A stretch of 64,000 nt of DNA from Eubacterium sp. (GTDB taxonomy: Bacteria > Bacillota > Clostridia > Lachnospirales > Lachnospiraceae), in contig JAAWJJ010000010.1 in assembly GCA_022796875.1 (NCBI GenBank), positions 1 to 64,000 on the forward strand. Direction: 5' to 3'. The notes below the pieces were generated by a model that had not been told where the DNA came from, searched no databases, and saw only the letters and a list, made by a program, of their open reading frames with translations. A program made the translations under genes and the position numbers. Below are positions 1 through 7,655 of the stretch, in pieces. Within the stretch, counting starts at the first letter, position 1. Every line of letters begins with the position of its first letter.

Positions 1-1
1 C

Positions 2-988
2 TTTGATAAAGTATTTGATACGGTATTTTCCGCAGACTTGACGATTATGGAAGAAGCGAACGAATTTCTTGACCGGGTACAGAACGGCGGCGTGCTTCCA
101 CTTATTACCTCCTGTTCTCCGGGATGGGTCAAATACTGCGAGCATTACTTCCCGGATATGACGGAGAATTTGTCTTCGTGTAAATCTCCGCAGCAGATGT
201 TCGGGGCTATTGCAAAATCCTATTATGCGGAAAAAGAGGGCATCTCGAAAGAAGATATTGTCGTTGTCAGCGTGATGCCGTGTACGGCGAAGAAATTTGA
301 GATCGGCCGGAAAGACCAGGACGGCGCAGGCGTAGCGGATGTGGATATCGCGATCACGACCCGGGAACTGGCGCGGATGATCGAGCGTGCAGGCATAAAC
401 TTCTTGTCCCTGCCGGATGAAGAATTTGACCTGCCGTTAGGCCTTGGCACAGGAGCAGGCGTAATCTTCGGAGCGACCGGCGGCGTTATGGAAGCGGCTC
501 TGCGTACGGCGGTAGAAAAACTGACCGGGGAAGAGCTAGCGCAGCTCAACTTTACGGATGTCCGCGGCATTGAGGGTATCAAAGAAGCATCGTATCACAT
601 AAAGAGTATCAGGGAAGCGTTATGCGGCGCACCGGATATAACGGTAAAAGTAGCGGTGGCGTCAGGCCTTGGAAATGCAAGGAAGCTGCTGGAGAAAGTA
701 AAAGCAGGGGAAGCGGATTACCACTTTATCGAAATCATGGCGTGTCCGGGCGGATGCGTCAATGGAGGTGGACAGCCGCAGCAGCCGGGCAGCGTACGCA
801 ATACGGTAGATATCCGTGCGGAACGTGCGAAAGTGCTGTATGGGCTGGACGAGGGGAATAAGATCCGCAAATCCCATGAGAATCCGGCGATTATCGAACT
901 GTATGATACGTACCTTGGAGAACCAGGGAGCCACAAGGCGCATGAACTGCTGCATACGGCCTATGTAAAACGTGTGGTCAATAAATAG
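2..988 (+). CDS. hydA: [FeFe] hydrogenase, C-terminal part (5' end outside window)
   Basis: Catalytic subunit of an iron-only hydrogenase, which interconverts protons and H2 using ferredoxin or NAD(P)H-derived electrons. The reading frame is open from base 2, so the gene begins upstream and its N-terminal Fe-S domains are not visible. All three H-cluster motifs are present: TSCSPGWV (from nt 107), MPCTAKKFE, and EIMACPGGCVNGGGQP near the end, followed by the small-subunit-like tail. The cysteines of these motifs bind the [4Fe-4S] and 2Fe subclusters. An FdhD-like gene follows after 53 bp. The family call is secure. Whether this is an electron-bifurcating HydA or a monomeric enzyme cannot be decided without the upstream genes. 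Confidence 0.93.
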   Translation, partial: FDKVFDTVFSADLTIMEEANEFLDRVQNGGVLPLITSCSPGWVKYCEHYFPDMTENLSSCKSPQQMFGAIAKSYYAEKEGISKEDIVVVSVMPCTAKKFEIGRKDQDGAGVADVDIAITTRELARMIERAGINFLSLPDEEFDLPLGLGTGAGVIFGATGGVMEAALRTAVEKLTGEELAQLNFTDVRGIEGIKEASYHIKSIREALCGAPDITVKVAVASGLGNARKLLEKVKAGEADYHFIEIMACPGGCVNGGGQPQQPGSVRNTVDIRAERAKVLYGLDEGNKIRKSHENPAIIELYDTYLGEPGSHKAHELLHTAYVKRVVNK

Positions 989-1041
989 GAAGACTGCAGC
1001 TGGGAAGATTGCGAATTTGTCGGGATCAGGAGGCTTGATAT

Positions 1042-1758
1042 ATGGAGCAGAAAAATTTTACAAAAAATTTGAAAACCTGTGCCGGAACCATCTGTTATAA
1101 GGATGGTTCCGCCGTACGGATGACAGACAGGCTGGCATCGGAATATTACCTGGATGTTTATGTAAATGATGAATTTTCTTCGCAACTGCTCTGTACGCCG
1201 GAGTATTTAACGGAATTGACCGTAGGGCATCTGATTACGGCGGGAGTGATAAAAAGTTACGGTGATATTCGGGAAATAGATGTCAATCCTGCCGCAAAAC
1301 AAAGCAAAGTGATTTTAAATAAGGAAGTTCCGAAACGGGATATCATAAAGCAGGCAGTTACGCCGCCTGTATGGAAACCGGAGTGGCTTTTTTCGATGGC
1401 AAATGACGTAATCCATGAAACATCGTTGTACAAAATCACAAAAGGTACGCATGGATGCGCCATTGGAGTAAATGGGAAGACCCTGTTCCGGTGCGACGAT
1501 CTCGGGAGGCATAATGCGATTGATAAAGCGGTCGGTTATGCCGCTATGCGTCAGATTTCCCCAGAGAGTTGTATGCTTTTGTCTACTGGACGGATTTCTA
1601 CCGATATGGTAAAAAAAGTTCTTTTTTCCGGGATTCCGGTTTTTGCGACTTTAAAAACGCCAACAGGCGAAGCAGTTACAATGGCAGAACAATATCATTT
1701 GACAATGTTGTGTAAAGTGAATACGGAGCAGTTTGTAATCTATGGTTCGGGCGACTGA
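1042..1758 (+). CDS. fdhD: FdhD-like formate dehydrogenase accessory protein, variant without CxxC
   Basis: 238 residues. FdhD moves sulfur from a cysteine desulfurase to the molybdenum or tungsten cofactor of formate dehydrogenase. Family marks seen: the N-terminal LLCTPEYLTELTVGHLITAG block, a THGCAIG segment, DLGRHNAIDK, and STGRIS followed by TLKTPTGEAV. The CxxC loop that carries the sulfur-transfer cysteines in E. coli FdhD is absent; the only cysteine nearby is the one in THGC. The start is set by a GGAGG about 8 nt upstream of the ATG. It lies directly behind the hydrogenase gene. A formate dehydrogenase is not in the window, but a MobA-MobB fusion at 11.5 kb also points to molybdopterin enzymes. 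Confidence 0.82.
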   Translation: MEQKNFTKNLKTCAGTICYKDGSAVRMTDRLASEYYLDVYVNDEFSSQLLCTPEYLTELTVGHLITAGVIKSYGDIREIDVNPAAKQSKVILNKEVPKRDIIKQAVTPPVWKPEWLFSMANDVIHETSLYKITKGTHGCAIGVNGKTLFRCDDLGRHNAIDKAVGYAAMRQISPESCMLLSTGRISTDMVKKVLFSGIPVFATLKTPTGEAVTMAEQYHLTMLCKVNTEQFVIYGSGD

Positions 1759-1785
1759 ATCATAGATTATTTTTGTTTGATTTGT

Positions 1786-1813
1786 TTGAAAATACAGAAA
1801 TTCATGGTACAAT
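1786..1813 (+). promoter_or_regulatory. Candidate sigma-A promoter for the aminotransferase gene
   Basis: TTGAAA-N16-TACAAT, about 108 bp ahead of the ATG at 1921. Read by eye only. Confidence 0.5.
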
Positions 1814-1920
1814 GGGCGGGAGAAAAGAAAACGTGCCTGCGGATACAGGAAACGGCAAATACGGCTGCAGATTAATTTTTTGATGCAATGGTTCGGGCAG
1901 GAAAACAGGAGGTATTGGAT

Positions 1921-3132
1921 ATGCGCTATGACTTTGATGAAATAACGGAACGGAAAGGGACAAACAGCCTGAAATATGATTTTATGGCAGAAAACGGTAA
2001 GGCGGAGGATACGCTGCCTTTATGGGTAGCCGATATGGATTTCCAGGCGCCGCTGCCGGTACGGAAGCGCCTGCAGGAGATCACAGAACATGGGATTTTT
2101 GGATACAGCGGGACGAAAGACGATTATTTTCAGGCATTATATCAATGGTATGATACGCATTTTCAGTGGCAGATCAAAAAAGAATGGCTGGTGCATACCC
2201 CGGGGGTAGTATTTGCTTTGGCTTCTGCAGTACGGGCGTTTACCGATGCGGGCGACGCCGTGTTGATTCAGCAGCCGGTATATTATCCGTTTTCCGGAGT
2301 AATTAAAAGGAATAACAGGAAACTGGTGATTAGTCCGCTTGTTTTAACGGATGGGCATTATGAAATGGATTTTAAGGATATGGAGAAAAAAATCGCGGAA
2401 AATAACGTAAAGCTGTTTCTTCTGTGCAGTCCGCATAATCCGGTCGGACGTGTCTGGAAAACATGGGAACTGGAAAAAGCTGGAAATATCTGTCAAAAGC
2501 ACGGGGTTATTATTGTCAGTGACGAGATTCACAGTGATTTTACTTTTCCGGGGCATACGCACCATATGATTGCTTCCTTGTCCGAAAAGTTTGCGGAGAT
2601 CACCGTTACATGTACGGCTCCGAGCAAAACTTTTAATATTGCAGGACTGCAGGTTTCCAATATTATGATTCCGAACGTGCAGTTACGGGAAAAGTTTGTA
2701 AAGGCAGTGGAACAAACAGGATTTTTCGATTTGAATTTGATGGGAATGGCGGCCTGTCAGGCGGCGTATGAAGAGGGAGAAGAGTGGCTTGAGCAGTTGA
2801 AAGAATATCTGGAGGGGAACTTAACGCTGATTCGTGATTTTCTGGCGGAAAAATTGCCCCGAATACATTTAATCGAACCGGAAGGAACGTATCTGGTCTG
2901 GCTGGATTTCCGGGATTTGAATATGACAGAGAAAGAACGGGAAGAACTGCTTGGAAAAAAAGCAAAATTATGGTTGGACAGCGGTATTATGTTTGGCAAC
3001 AGCGGAGAAGGTTTTGAGAGGATTAACATGGCCTGCCCGAGGAAAGTCCTGAAGAAAGCACTGGAGCAGTTAGAAGCCGCAATTTATGATTCTGAAGAAA
3101 GCATGGGAACAGTCGGAAGCCGTATTGTATGA
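1921..3132 (+). CDS. MalY/PatB family PLP enzyme (cystathionine beta-lyase/aminotransferase)
   Basis: 403 residues, a fold-type I PLP enzyme. MalY/PatB proteins cleave C-S bonds of cystathionine or cysteine conjugates and can also act as aminotransferases. Seen: the N-terminal PLWVADMDF block typical of this family, SPHNPVGRVW, SDEIHSDF (the Asp that contacts the PLP ring nitrogen), and TAPSKTFNIAGLQ with the PLP-binding lysine. The start at 1921 is preferred over an in-frame ATG at 1888 because AGGAGG lies just ahead of it and the family begins at MRYDFDE. It is monocistronic, with its own promoter candidate upstream and a new promoter immediately behind its stop. Confidence 0.88.
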   Translation: MRYDFDEITERKGTNSLKYDFMAENGKAEDTLPLWVADMDFQAPLPVRKRLQEITEHGIFGYSGTKDDYFQALYQWYDTHFQWQIKKEWLVHTPGVVFALASAVRAFTDAGDAVLIQQPVYYPFSGVIKRNNRKLVISPLVLTDGHYEMDFKDMEKKIAENNVKLFLLCSPHNPVGRVWKTWELEKAGNICQKHGVIIVSDEIHSDFTFPGHTHHMIASLSEKFAEITVTCTAPSKTFNIAGLQVSNIMIPNVQLREKFVKAVEQTGFFDLNLMGMAACQAAYEEGEEWLEQLKEYLEGNLTLIRDFLAEKLPRIHLIEPEGTYLVWLDFRDLNMTEKEREELLGKKAKLWLDSGIMFGNSGEGFERINMACPRKVLKKALEQLEAAIYDSEESMGTVGSRIV

Positions 3133-3134
3133 TA

Positions 3135-3163
3135 TTGACGATAAAAAAGAAAAAGGTTATACT
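3135..3163 (+). promoter_or_regulatory. Strong candidate sigma-A promoter for the repeat-tail membrane protein
   Basis: TTGACG-N17-TATACT, starting 3 bp after the stop of the preceding gene and 37 bp ahead of the ATG at 3200. Spacing and both hexamers are close to consensus. Confidence 0.7.
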
Positions 3164-3199
3164 TATATTTAATATATACAAAGAAAGGAATCTGTTTCT

Positions 3200-4831
3200 A
3201 TGAAAAAGGATAATCCTGATGCAAAAAAGGGAAAAATCAACACTTCGGAAATAGCCGTTTTGTTTTCCGTTATTATAGCAGTGGCGGCGTTTCTGTTTGA
3301 AATGTATTTTATGATACAGGGCAGCATTCAGATAATCATATTGTGTATACTGGCGGTTGTAATTGTTTTTGCGCTGTGTGTGTGTATTCTTAATATCATA
3401 AATTTAAAAAAGGAAAGGCAGCAGGAGTTTAAAGAGCAGTATGAAGCGATTTTAAAGTCGGAAAAAGCCACATATCTGCTTCAGCGTAAATACTTTAATG
3501 ATATTCAGGAAAGCCTGAACCAGATGAGAAAAGAAGCAAAACAGAATCTGGATGAAATCACGACAACGGAGAAGTCCGTTGGAAAAATTGTCATGAAAAA
3601 ATCCCTTCTGGCAATAAAAAAACTGGAAGAGAGCACAGGAAATATTCATGACAAATTTGCAATGCTGGAAGTGATTTTACAGGATGTGCAGGATTCTCAG
3701 ACAGAGTTAAACGGACTGCAGAAAGCAATTGTAGAGTCCATGCAGAATTTGAACGGCGATGTTGTAAGAAAGATTGAAGACGTCAAAAATGCCGGTTTTG
3801 GCGCCGGAGGATCCGCTTCGGAAACCGGCAGGGCCGCAAGAGAGCCGATAGCGGAAGCGATTCAGCCGGCACCGGAACCGGTCAGAGTAGTTGACGAACC
3901 GATTAAGCCGGTATATGAATCAAGCGGAATTACGGCAGAACAGTTATATGGATCCGGAAACCGGAATCCGGAACCGGAAATACAGGCTGGACAACCTGTT
4001 TCCCAGGAAGTGGAGGAGCCGGTATTGGAGGCAGCAGAACAACCGCTAGAGGTGGAAGAGCCGGTGATAGAAATGCCGCTAGAGGTGGAAGAACCGGTGA
4101 TAGAGATGGAAGAGCCGGCGCTGGAGATGCCGATAGGAGTGGAAGAGCCGCCGGCAGAGTTAATGGAAGAGATGCCGGTAGAGTTAATGGAAGAGATGCC
4201 GATGGAAATGGAAGAGCCGCCGATAGAGTTAATGGAAGAGATGCCGGTAGAAATGGAAGAGCAGACATTAGAAGCGGAAGAGCCGCCGGCAGAGTTAATG
4301 GAAGAGATGCCGGCAGAAATGGCAGAGCCGCCGATAGAGTTAATGGAAGAGATGCCGGTAGAAATGACAGAGCCGCCGATAGAAGAAGTATTTGTAGAAG
4401 AGAATATAAATGAACTGCCACAGGATATAGGGCAGCAGCCGGAAAATATGGAGCTGCAATCTGAAATTATAGATCAGGAATTTGAAGCAGGTATTCCGAT
4501 TTCCCAAGATAATATACTAGAATATGGGAATCGTGATACAGATTTGGATTCCGTACTGGAATCAATAGAAGAACCGGGGATAGGGGAATCGGGGCTTGAA
4601 GGAGATTTGGATTCTTTGTTGGAATCTCTTGCCGGTGCATATGAATCGGAACTGGTTACAGAAGCCGGGCCGATTGTGGAAGAGCCGATTACAGAAATTG
4701 AACCGATTGTGGAAGAACCGATTACAGAACCGGAGCCAGTTGTGGAAGAAAAGGCTGCAATGCCGGATTTGTCAGATCCGAATAAAGTAATGACGCCGGA
4801 AGAGATCGCGGCATTGATTGCTAATTTATGA
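3200..4831 (+). CDS. Membrane-anchored coiled-coil protein with Glu/Pro-rich repeat tail and C-terminal TPEEIAALI motif
   Basis: 543 residues of no family I recognise. Two hydrophobic segments (about residues 15-37 and 42-62) are followed by a charged, probably coiled-coil stretch (about 66-200). A long acidic tail, low in complexity, repeats units such as EEPPIELMEEMPVEM between about residues 270 and 400. Two LDS(V/L)LES motifs follow, and the protein ends in DPNKVMTPEEIAALIANL. That ending resembles the short FliM N-terminal motif (LSQEEIDALL-like), which suggests a docking peptide; this is an inference. A good RBS and its own promoter support expression. It could be a scaffold holding a partner at the membrane. 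Repeat number is likely to vary between strains. Confidence 0.75.
   Translation: MKKDNPDAKKGKINTSEIAVLFSVIIAVAAFLFEMYFMIQGSIQIIILCILAVVIVFALCVCILNIINLKKERQQEFKEQYEAILKSEKATYLLQRKYFNDIQESLNQMRKEAKQNLDEITTTEKSVGKIVMKKSLLAIKKLEESTGNIHDKFAMLEVILQDVQDSQTELNGLQKAIVESMQNLNGDVVRKIEDVKNAGFGAGGSASETGRAAREPIAEAIQPAPEPVRVVDEPIKPVYESSGITAEQLYGSGNRNPEPEIQAGQPVSQEVEEPVLEAAEQPLEVEEPVIEMPLEVEEPVIEMEEPALEMPIGVEEPPAELMEEMPVELMEEMPMEMEEPPIELMEEMPVEMEEQTLEAEEPPAELMEEMPAEMAEPPIELMEEMPVEMTEPPIEEVFVEENINELPQDIGQQPENMELQSEIIDQEFEAGIPISQDNILEYGNRDTDLDSVLESIEEPGIGESGLEGDLDSLLESLAGAYESELVTEAGPIVEEPITEIEPIVEEPITEPEPVVEEKAAMPDLSDPNKVMTPEEIAALIANL
4010..4395 (+). repeat. In-frame degenerate tandem repeat coding for Glu/Pro/Met-rich units
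   Basis: Repeated blocks of gagttaatggaagagatgcc with intervening gaagagccgcc-type segments, all in frame. They encode ELMEEMPVE and EEPP(I/A) units. Boundaries are approximate. Confidence 0.85.
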
Positions 4832-4867
4832 TTTTTTATATTTTAAAAAAAAATTGCTTTGTAAATA

Positions 4868-5025
4868 ACAGTTCAGTCCACGCCCCTCAGACAAGCTACA
4901 AACCGCCTGCCAGGGCAGGCGGTCGCTGCTGTCTGAGGCTTAAGGGGCGTTCCGCTCATCGCCGTCGTTATGTGCTCATTCATGCGAGCGTGATTTGCCC
5001 ATAATTTTGGCGATGGCTGAACTGT
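4868..5025 (+). repeat. Structured intergenic element, copy 1 (158 bp)
   Basis: Bounded by a perfect 9-bp inverted repeat, ACAGTTCAG (4868-4876) and CTGAACTGT (5017-5025). Inside are a long hairpin (TCAGACA 4887-4893 with TGTCTGA 4930-4936, capped by CCGCCTGCC/GGCAGGCGG) and an inner closing stem CATCGCC (4957-4963) with GGCGATG (5009-5015). The core ATTCATGCGAGCGTGATT (4978-4995) is shared with a second copy at 12661-12819. The element fills the gap between the repeat-tail gene and the tRNA-Lys promoter. I do not recognise it as a known RNA family or transposon. Strand is arbitrary. Confidence 0.8.
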
Positions 5026-5045
5026 GAAAAAAAATAAAATTTATC

Positions 5046-5074
5046 TTGCAAAATCTTTGGGATTCATATATAAT
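5046..5074 (+). promoter_or_regulatory. Promoter of tRNA-Lys
   Basis: TTGCAA-N17-TATAAT, 23 bp ahead of the tRNA 5' end. Confidence 0.7.
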
Positions 5075-5097
5075 ATTTTTTGTGTTAAATATTGCAT

Positions 5098-5170
5098 GCG
5101 CTTCTAGCTCATTTGGTAGAGCACCTGACTCTTAATCAGGGTGTGCAGGGTTCGAGCCCCTGGAGGCGCA
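5098..5170 (+). tRNA. tRNA-Lys (anticodon CTT)
   Basis: Full cloverleaf of 73 nt. Acceptor GCGCTTC pairs with GAGGCGC, the D arm is GCTC/GAGC, the anticodon stem CCTGA/TCAGG carries loop CTCTTAA (anticodon CTT), and the T arm CAGGG/CCCTG carries TTCGAGC. CCA is not encoded. It has its own promoter and terminator. Confidence 0.96.
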
Positions 5171-5174
5171 TTTT

Positions 5175-5206
5175 AAATCGCATGAATTGAGTTCATGCGA
5201 TTTTTT
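5175..5206 (+). terminator. Intrinsic terminator of tRNA-Lys
   Basis: ATCGCATGAA (5177-5186) and TTCATGCGAT (5192-5201) form a 10-bp stem with loop TTGAG, followed by a T run. Confidence 0.88.
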
Positions 5207-5264
5207 AATTATACAAAGGTTACTAAAGAGGTTACTAAAGAAAGTATAAACTTTGTAAATCCTA

Positions 5265-5293
5265 TTGACTATTTTTAGCAAATCAGATAAAAT
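5265..5293 (+). promoter_or_regulatory. Candidate promoter of the marR-degV operon
   Basis: TTGACT-N17-TAAAAT, about 70 bp ahead of the ATG at 5362. Confidence 0.6.
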
Positions 5294-5361
5294 AAACAAA
5301 CACTATTTACTTTTTTAATAACCATGGGTAGCATCTGTAAATATCGTATTTTGAGGAAGTT

Positions 5362-5844
5362 ATGAAAAGAAAAGAATTATCGGAAAGACTGGCGTATGCT
5401 TTACTTGCAGTCTATGACCTGGAAACATTTACGACATTAGGAGAATATTTTAACGGTGAGCTTAGGACGCTGATGTATTTGAGAATAGCGTCTGCGCGAA
5501 AAACGCACCCGTCGGATCTTGCGGCACAAATGGGTGTGACGAAGCAGCGGATTACCACTATTATTTCTTCTTTGAAAGACAAAGGCCTGATTGAAACCCG
5601 GAAAGACGAAGAGGACAAACGGAAAATGGTCGTCACGTTATCAGAGAACGGACGTTTATATTTACAGGTCAAGGAGCAGCCGTTTTGGCGGACGATGAAT
5701 TATACGGTGGATAAACTCGGAGAGGAAGAAACGAAACAGTTGATATCCTGGTGCAGAAAAATTAAAAAGCTAATCAATGATTATGAAAACAAGAAAGGAA
5801 AACTTGGGGACAAAAATGAAAAAGATTGTGATTGCGGCAGATAG
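5362..5844 (+). CDS. MarR family transcriptional regulator
   Basis: 160 residues. A winged-helix DNA-binding protein of the MarR type: a helical dimerisation region, then the recognition helix region (HPSDLAAQMGVTKQRITTIISSLKDKGLIET) and the wing with the KDEEDKRKMVVTLSENGR signature. The effector is unknown. The degV-like gene overlaps its 3' end by 29 bp, so the two are co-translated, and the regulator probably controls this operon. Confidence 0.88.
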   Translation: MKRKELSERLAYALLAVYDLETFTTLGEYFNGELRTLMYLRIASARKTHPSDLAAQMGVTKQRITTIISSLKDKGLIETRKDEEDKRKMVVTLSENGRLYLQVKEQPFWRTMNYTVDKLGEEETKQLISWCRKIKKLINDYENKKGKLGDKNEKDCDCGR

Positions 5845-6670
5845 CGGAGCGGATTTGTCAAAGGAACTGATAAAAGAATTTGATATAAAAGTCATTCCGT
5901 TAACGGTCATTATGGATAATAAAGCTTATCTGGACGGTTCGATACCGATAGAAAGGGTGTATGAATATTATAACAGGACGAAAAGGATACCGTCTACTTC
6001 TGCGGCAAATGTAGATCAGTATGCAGCTTTTTTTAAAAAACTGCAGGAAGAGAATCCGGACAGTGCCATTATTTACGTTGCATATTCCTCCAATGCATCG
6101 GCAACTTACCAGAGTGCAAAGATTGCAGTAGAAGGATTTGAAAATATTTATATTGTGGATTCTTTAAGCGTTTCCGGCGGGTTTGCAGCGGTTACGATCA
6201 AAGCGGCGGAGATTGTGGCGGCGAGCGCACCGGATCGGGATATAGAAGATATCATAAAAGAAATCGAGGGATATGTAAAAGCAGCCAGGACGTCTTTTAT
6301 GCCGAGTACGCTGGAATACCTGCGGGCCGGAGGCCGGGTATCCAATGCTGCGTATCTGGGGGCGTCCCTGTTAAAGATAAAACCGCTGATTTCCATCGAA
6401 AACGGTTATCTGATTGCCGCAAAAAAATATCGCGGGCCGATGAAAACCGTTGCGGAGAAATATTTCAGAGAGTTTGTAGAAAACAATCATCTGGTAAAAG
6501 ACGTTATTTATATATTATCAACGGTCGGCCTGGATCCGGCGATCCTGAAAAATGTTACAAACATAGCAAAGGAAATGGGATTTCAAAAAATCCGTTATAC
6601 CGTATGCGGCTGCGTAATTTCCTGCCATGGAGGACCGGGCGCGATCGGCGTTGCCGGATTTACAAAATAA
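5816..6670 (+). CDS. DegV family fatty-acid-binding protein
   Basis: 284 residues. DegV/FakB-type proteins bind fatty acids and, with FakA, pass them on for phosphorylation. Seen: the opening KIVIAADSGADLS, the TSAANVDQY motif, GGRVSNAAYLGASLLKIKPL, and GGPGAIGVAGF at the end, all usual for the family. The start at 5816 is preferred over ATG 5777 because the family begins with MKKI and an AAGGA precedes it. It overlaps the marR gene. No fakA lies nearby. Confidence 0.88.
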   Translation: MKKIVIAADSGADLSKELIKEFDIKVIPLTVIMDNKAYLDGSIPIERVYEYYNRTKRIPSTSAANVDQYAAFFKKLQEENPDSAIIYVAYSSNASATYQSAKIAVEGFENIYIVDSLSVSGGFAAVTIKAAEIVAASAPDRDIEDIIKEIEGYVKAARTSFMPSTLEYLRAGGRVSNAAYLGASLLKIKPLISIENGYLIAAKKYRGPMKTVAEKYFREFVENNHLVKDVIYILSTVGLDPAILKNVTNIAKEMGFQKIRYTVCGCVISCHGGPGAIGVAGFTK

Positions 6671-6856
6671 TTTATAAAATAAATCAGTTACATTTATGGC
6701 ATTTGTTTTTGCAAAGATTTTCGGCCGCGCATTTTGCCTTCAGAAAAGATTTTCGGATGCAGCAGAGAACGCGGTAAATCTGAGGTTTGTCATATAAACA
6801 GCAAAGGAGTTTCTTTTGAAAACAGTTTTTTTTCATGGGAACTTCCTTTTTTATGA

Positions 6857-7498
6857 TTATATGCGGCTGGCAATCAGTTTGTGAATCGGATTGCCCTGCG
6901 AAGAAAAACGTTCTTCATATTCTGTCATAATATTTCCCTGATTCAATTCCGTATCGTTGTGCAGATCAAAAGTAACCGCGTTCAGTTTCCAGCCGGCGGC
7001 TTCTATTTCCAATAGGGAAAATTCAAACAGGCCGTCGTTATCGGTTTTAAATTCGACGGTACCGTCTTCCGATAAAAACCGCCGGTACCGTTCAAGGAAC
7101 TGCCGCGACGTCAGGCGCCGTTTTGCGTGGCGGTCTTTTGGCCATGGATCCGAAAAGTTAAGATAAATCCGCTTTACTTCCTGGTAAGCGAATATTTCTG
7201 CTATTTCTTCCGCGTCCATGCGGATAAAAAAAAGATTCGGAAGCGGATCTTCTCCCATTTTCTGCAGAGCGCGTAACAGTACGCTCGAAAATTTCTCAAT
7301 ACCAATAAAATTAATATCAGGATTTAATTTTGCTAAATTCATTAAAAATTGTCCCTTTCCCATACCGATTTCAATATGAATCGGGTTTTGATTCTGAAAC
7401 AGGGCCGGCCATCGTCCCTTGTAGGACGCCGGATCCTGAATACAATATGGACTGGCCTGAATTTCTTCTCTTGCACCTGGAATGTTTCTTAATCGCAT
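6857..7498 (-). CDS. trmB: tRNA (guanine-N7-)-methyltransferase TrmB
   Basis: 213 residues. Methylates G46 of tRNA using S-adenosylmethionine. The SAM site HIEIGMGKGQFL, the GIEKF acidic loop and the catalytic NFSDPWPKDRHAKRRLT motif are all present, and length fits the family. It is transcribed away from the D-Ala-D-Ala carboxypeptidase gene, with which it shares a roughly 150-bp divergent promoter region. The 186 bp between its stop and degV show no gene. Confidence 0.95.
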   Translation of the reverse strand: MRLRNIPGAREEIQASPYCIQDPASYKGRWPALFQNQNPIHIEIGMGKGQFLMNLAKLNPDINFIGIEKFSSVLLRALQKMGEDPLPNLFFIRMDAEEIAEIFAYQEVKRIYLNFSDPWPKDRHAKRRLTSRQFLERYRRFLSEDGTVEFKTDNDGLFEFSLLEIEAAGWKLNAVTFDLHNDTELNQGNIMTEYEERFSSQGNPIHKLIASRI

Positions 7499-7594
7499 AG
7501 TGATCTCCCTGCTGTTTTTATAAGTTTTTATAAGATAAATGTAGTTTGTTACATGAAACTGACGTAATAAGCGGTATTTTTATAAAATTTGAAG

Positions 7595-7622
7595 TTGTAA
7601 TAGTTCAAAAATATTGTACAAT
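7595..7622 (+). promoter_or_regulatory. Candidate promoter of the carboxypeptidase gene
   Basis: TTGTAA-N16-TACAAT, 33 bp ahead of the ATG at 7656. Confidence 0.55.
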
Positions 7623-7655
7623 AGATATAGGAAAAAGGAAAGGATAAAAACCAAA

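Noticed and set aside
3930..4421. 163-codon open frame antisense to the Glu/Pro repeat region
   Set aside because: A product of the repetitive GAA/GAG/CCG codons on the other strand; Leu/Pro/Ala-rich with no ribosome site.
5211..5262. Possible integration scar behind tRNA-Lys: direct repeat GGTTACTAAAGA twice (5218-5241)
   Set aside because: No integrase, no matching second attachment site and no copy of the tRNA 3' end were seen nearby.
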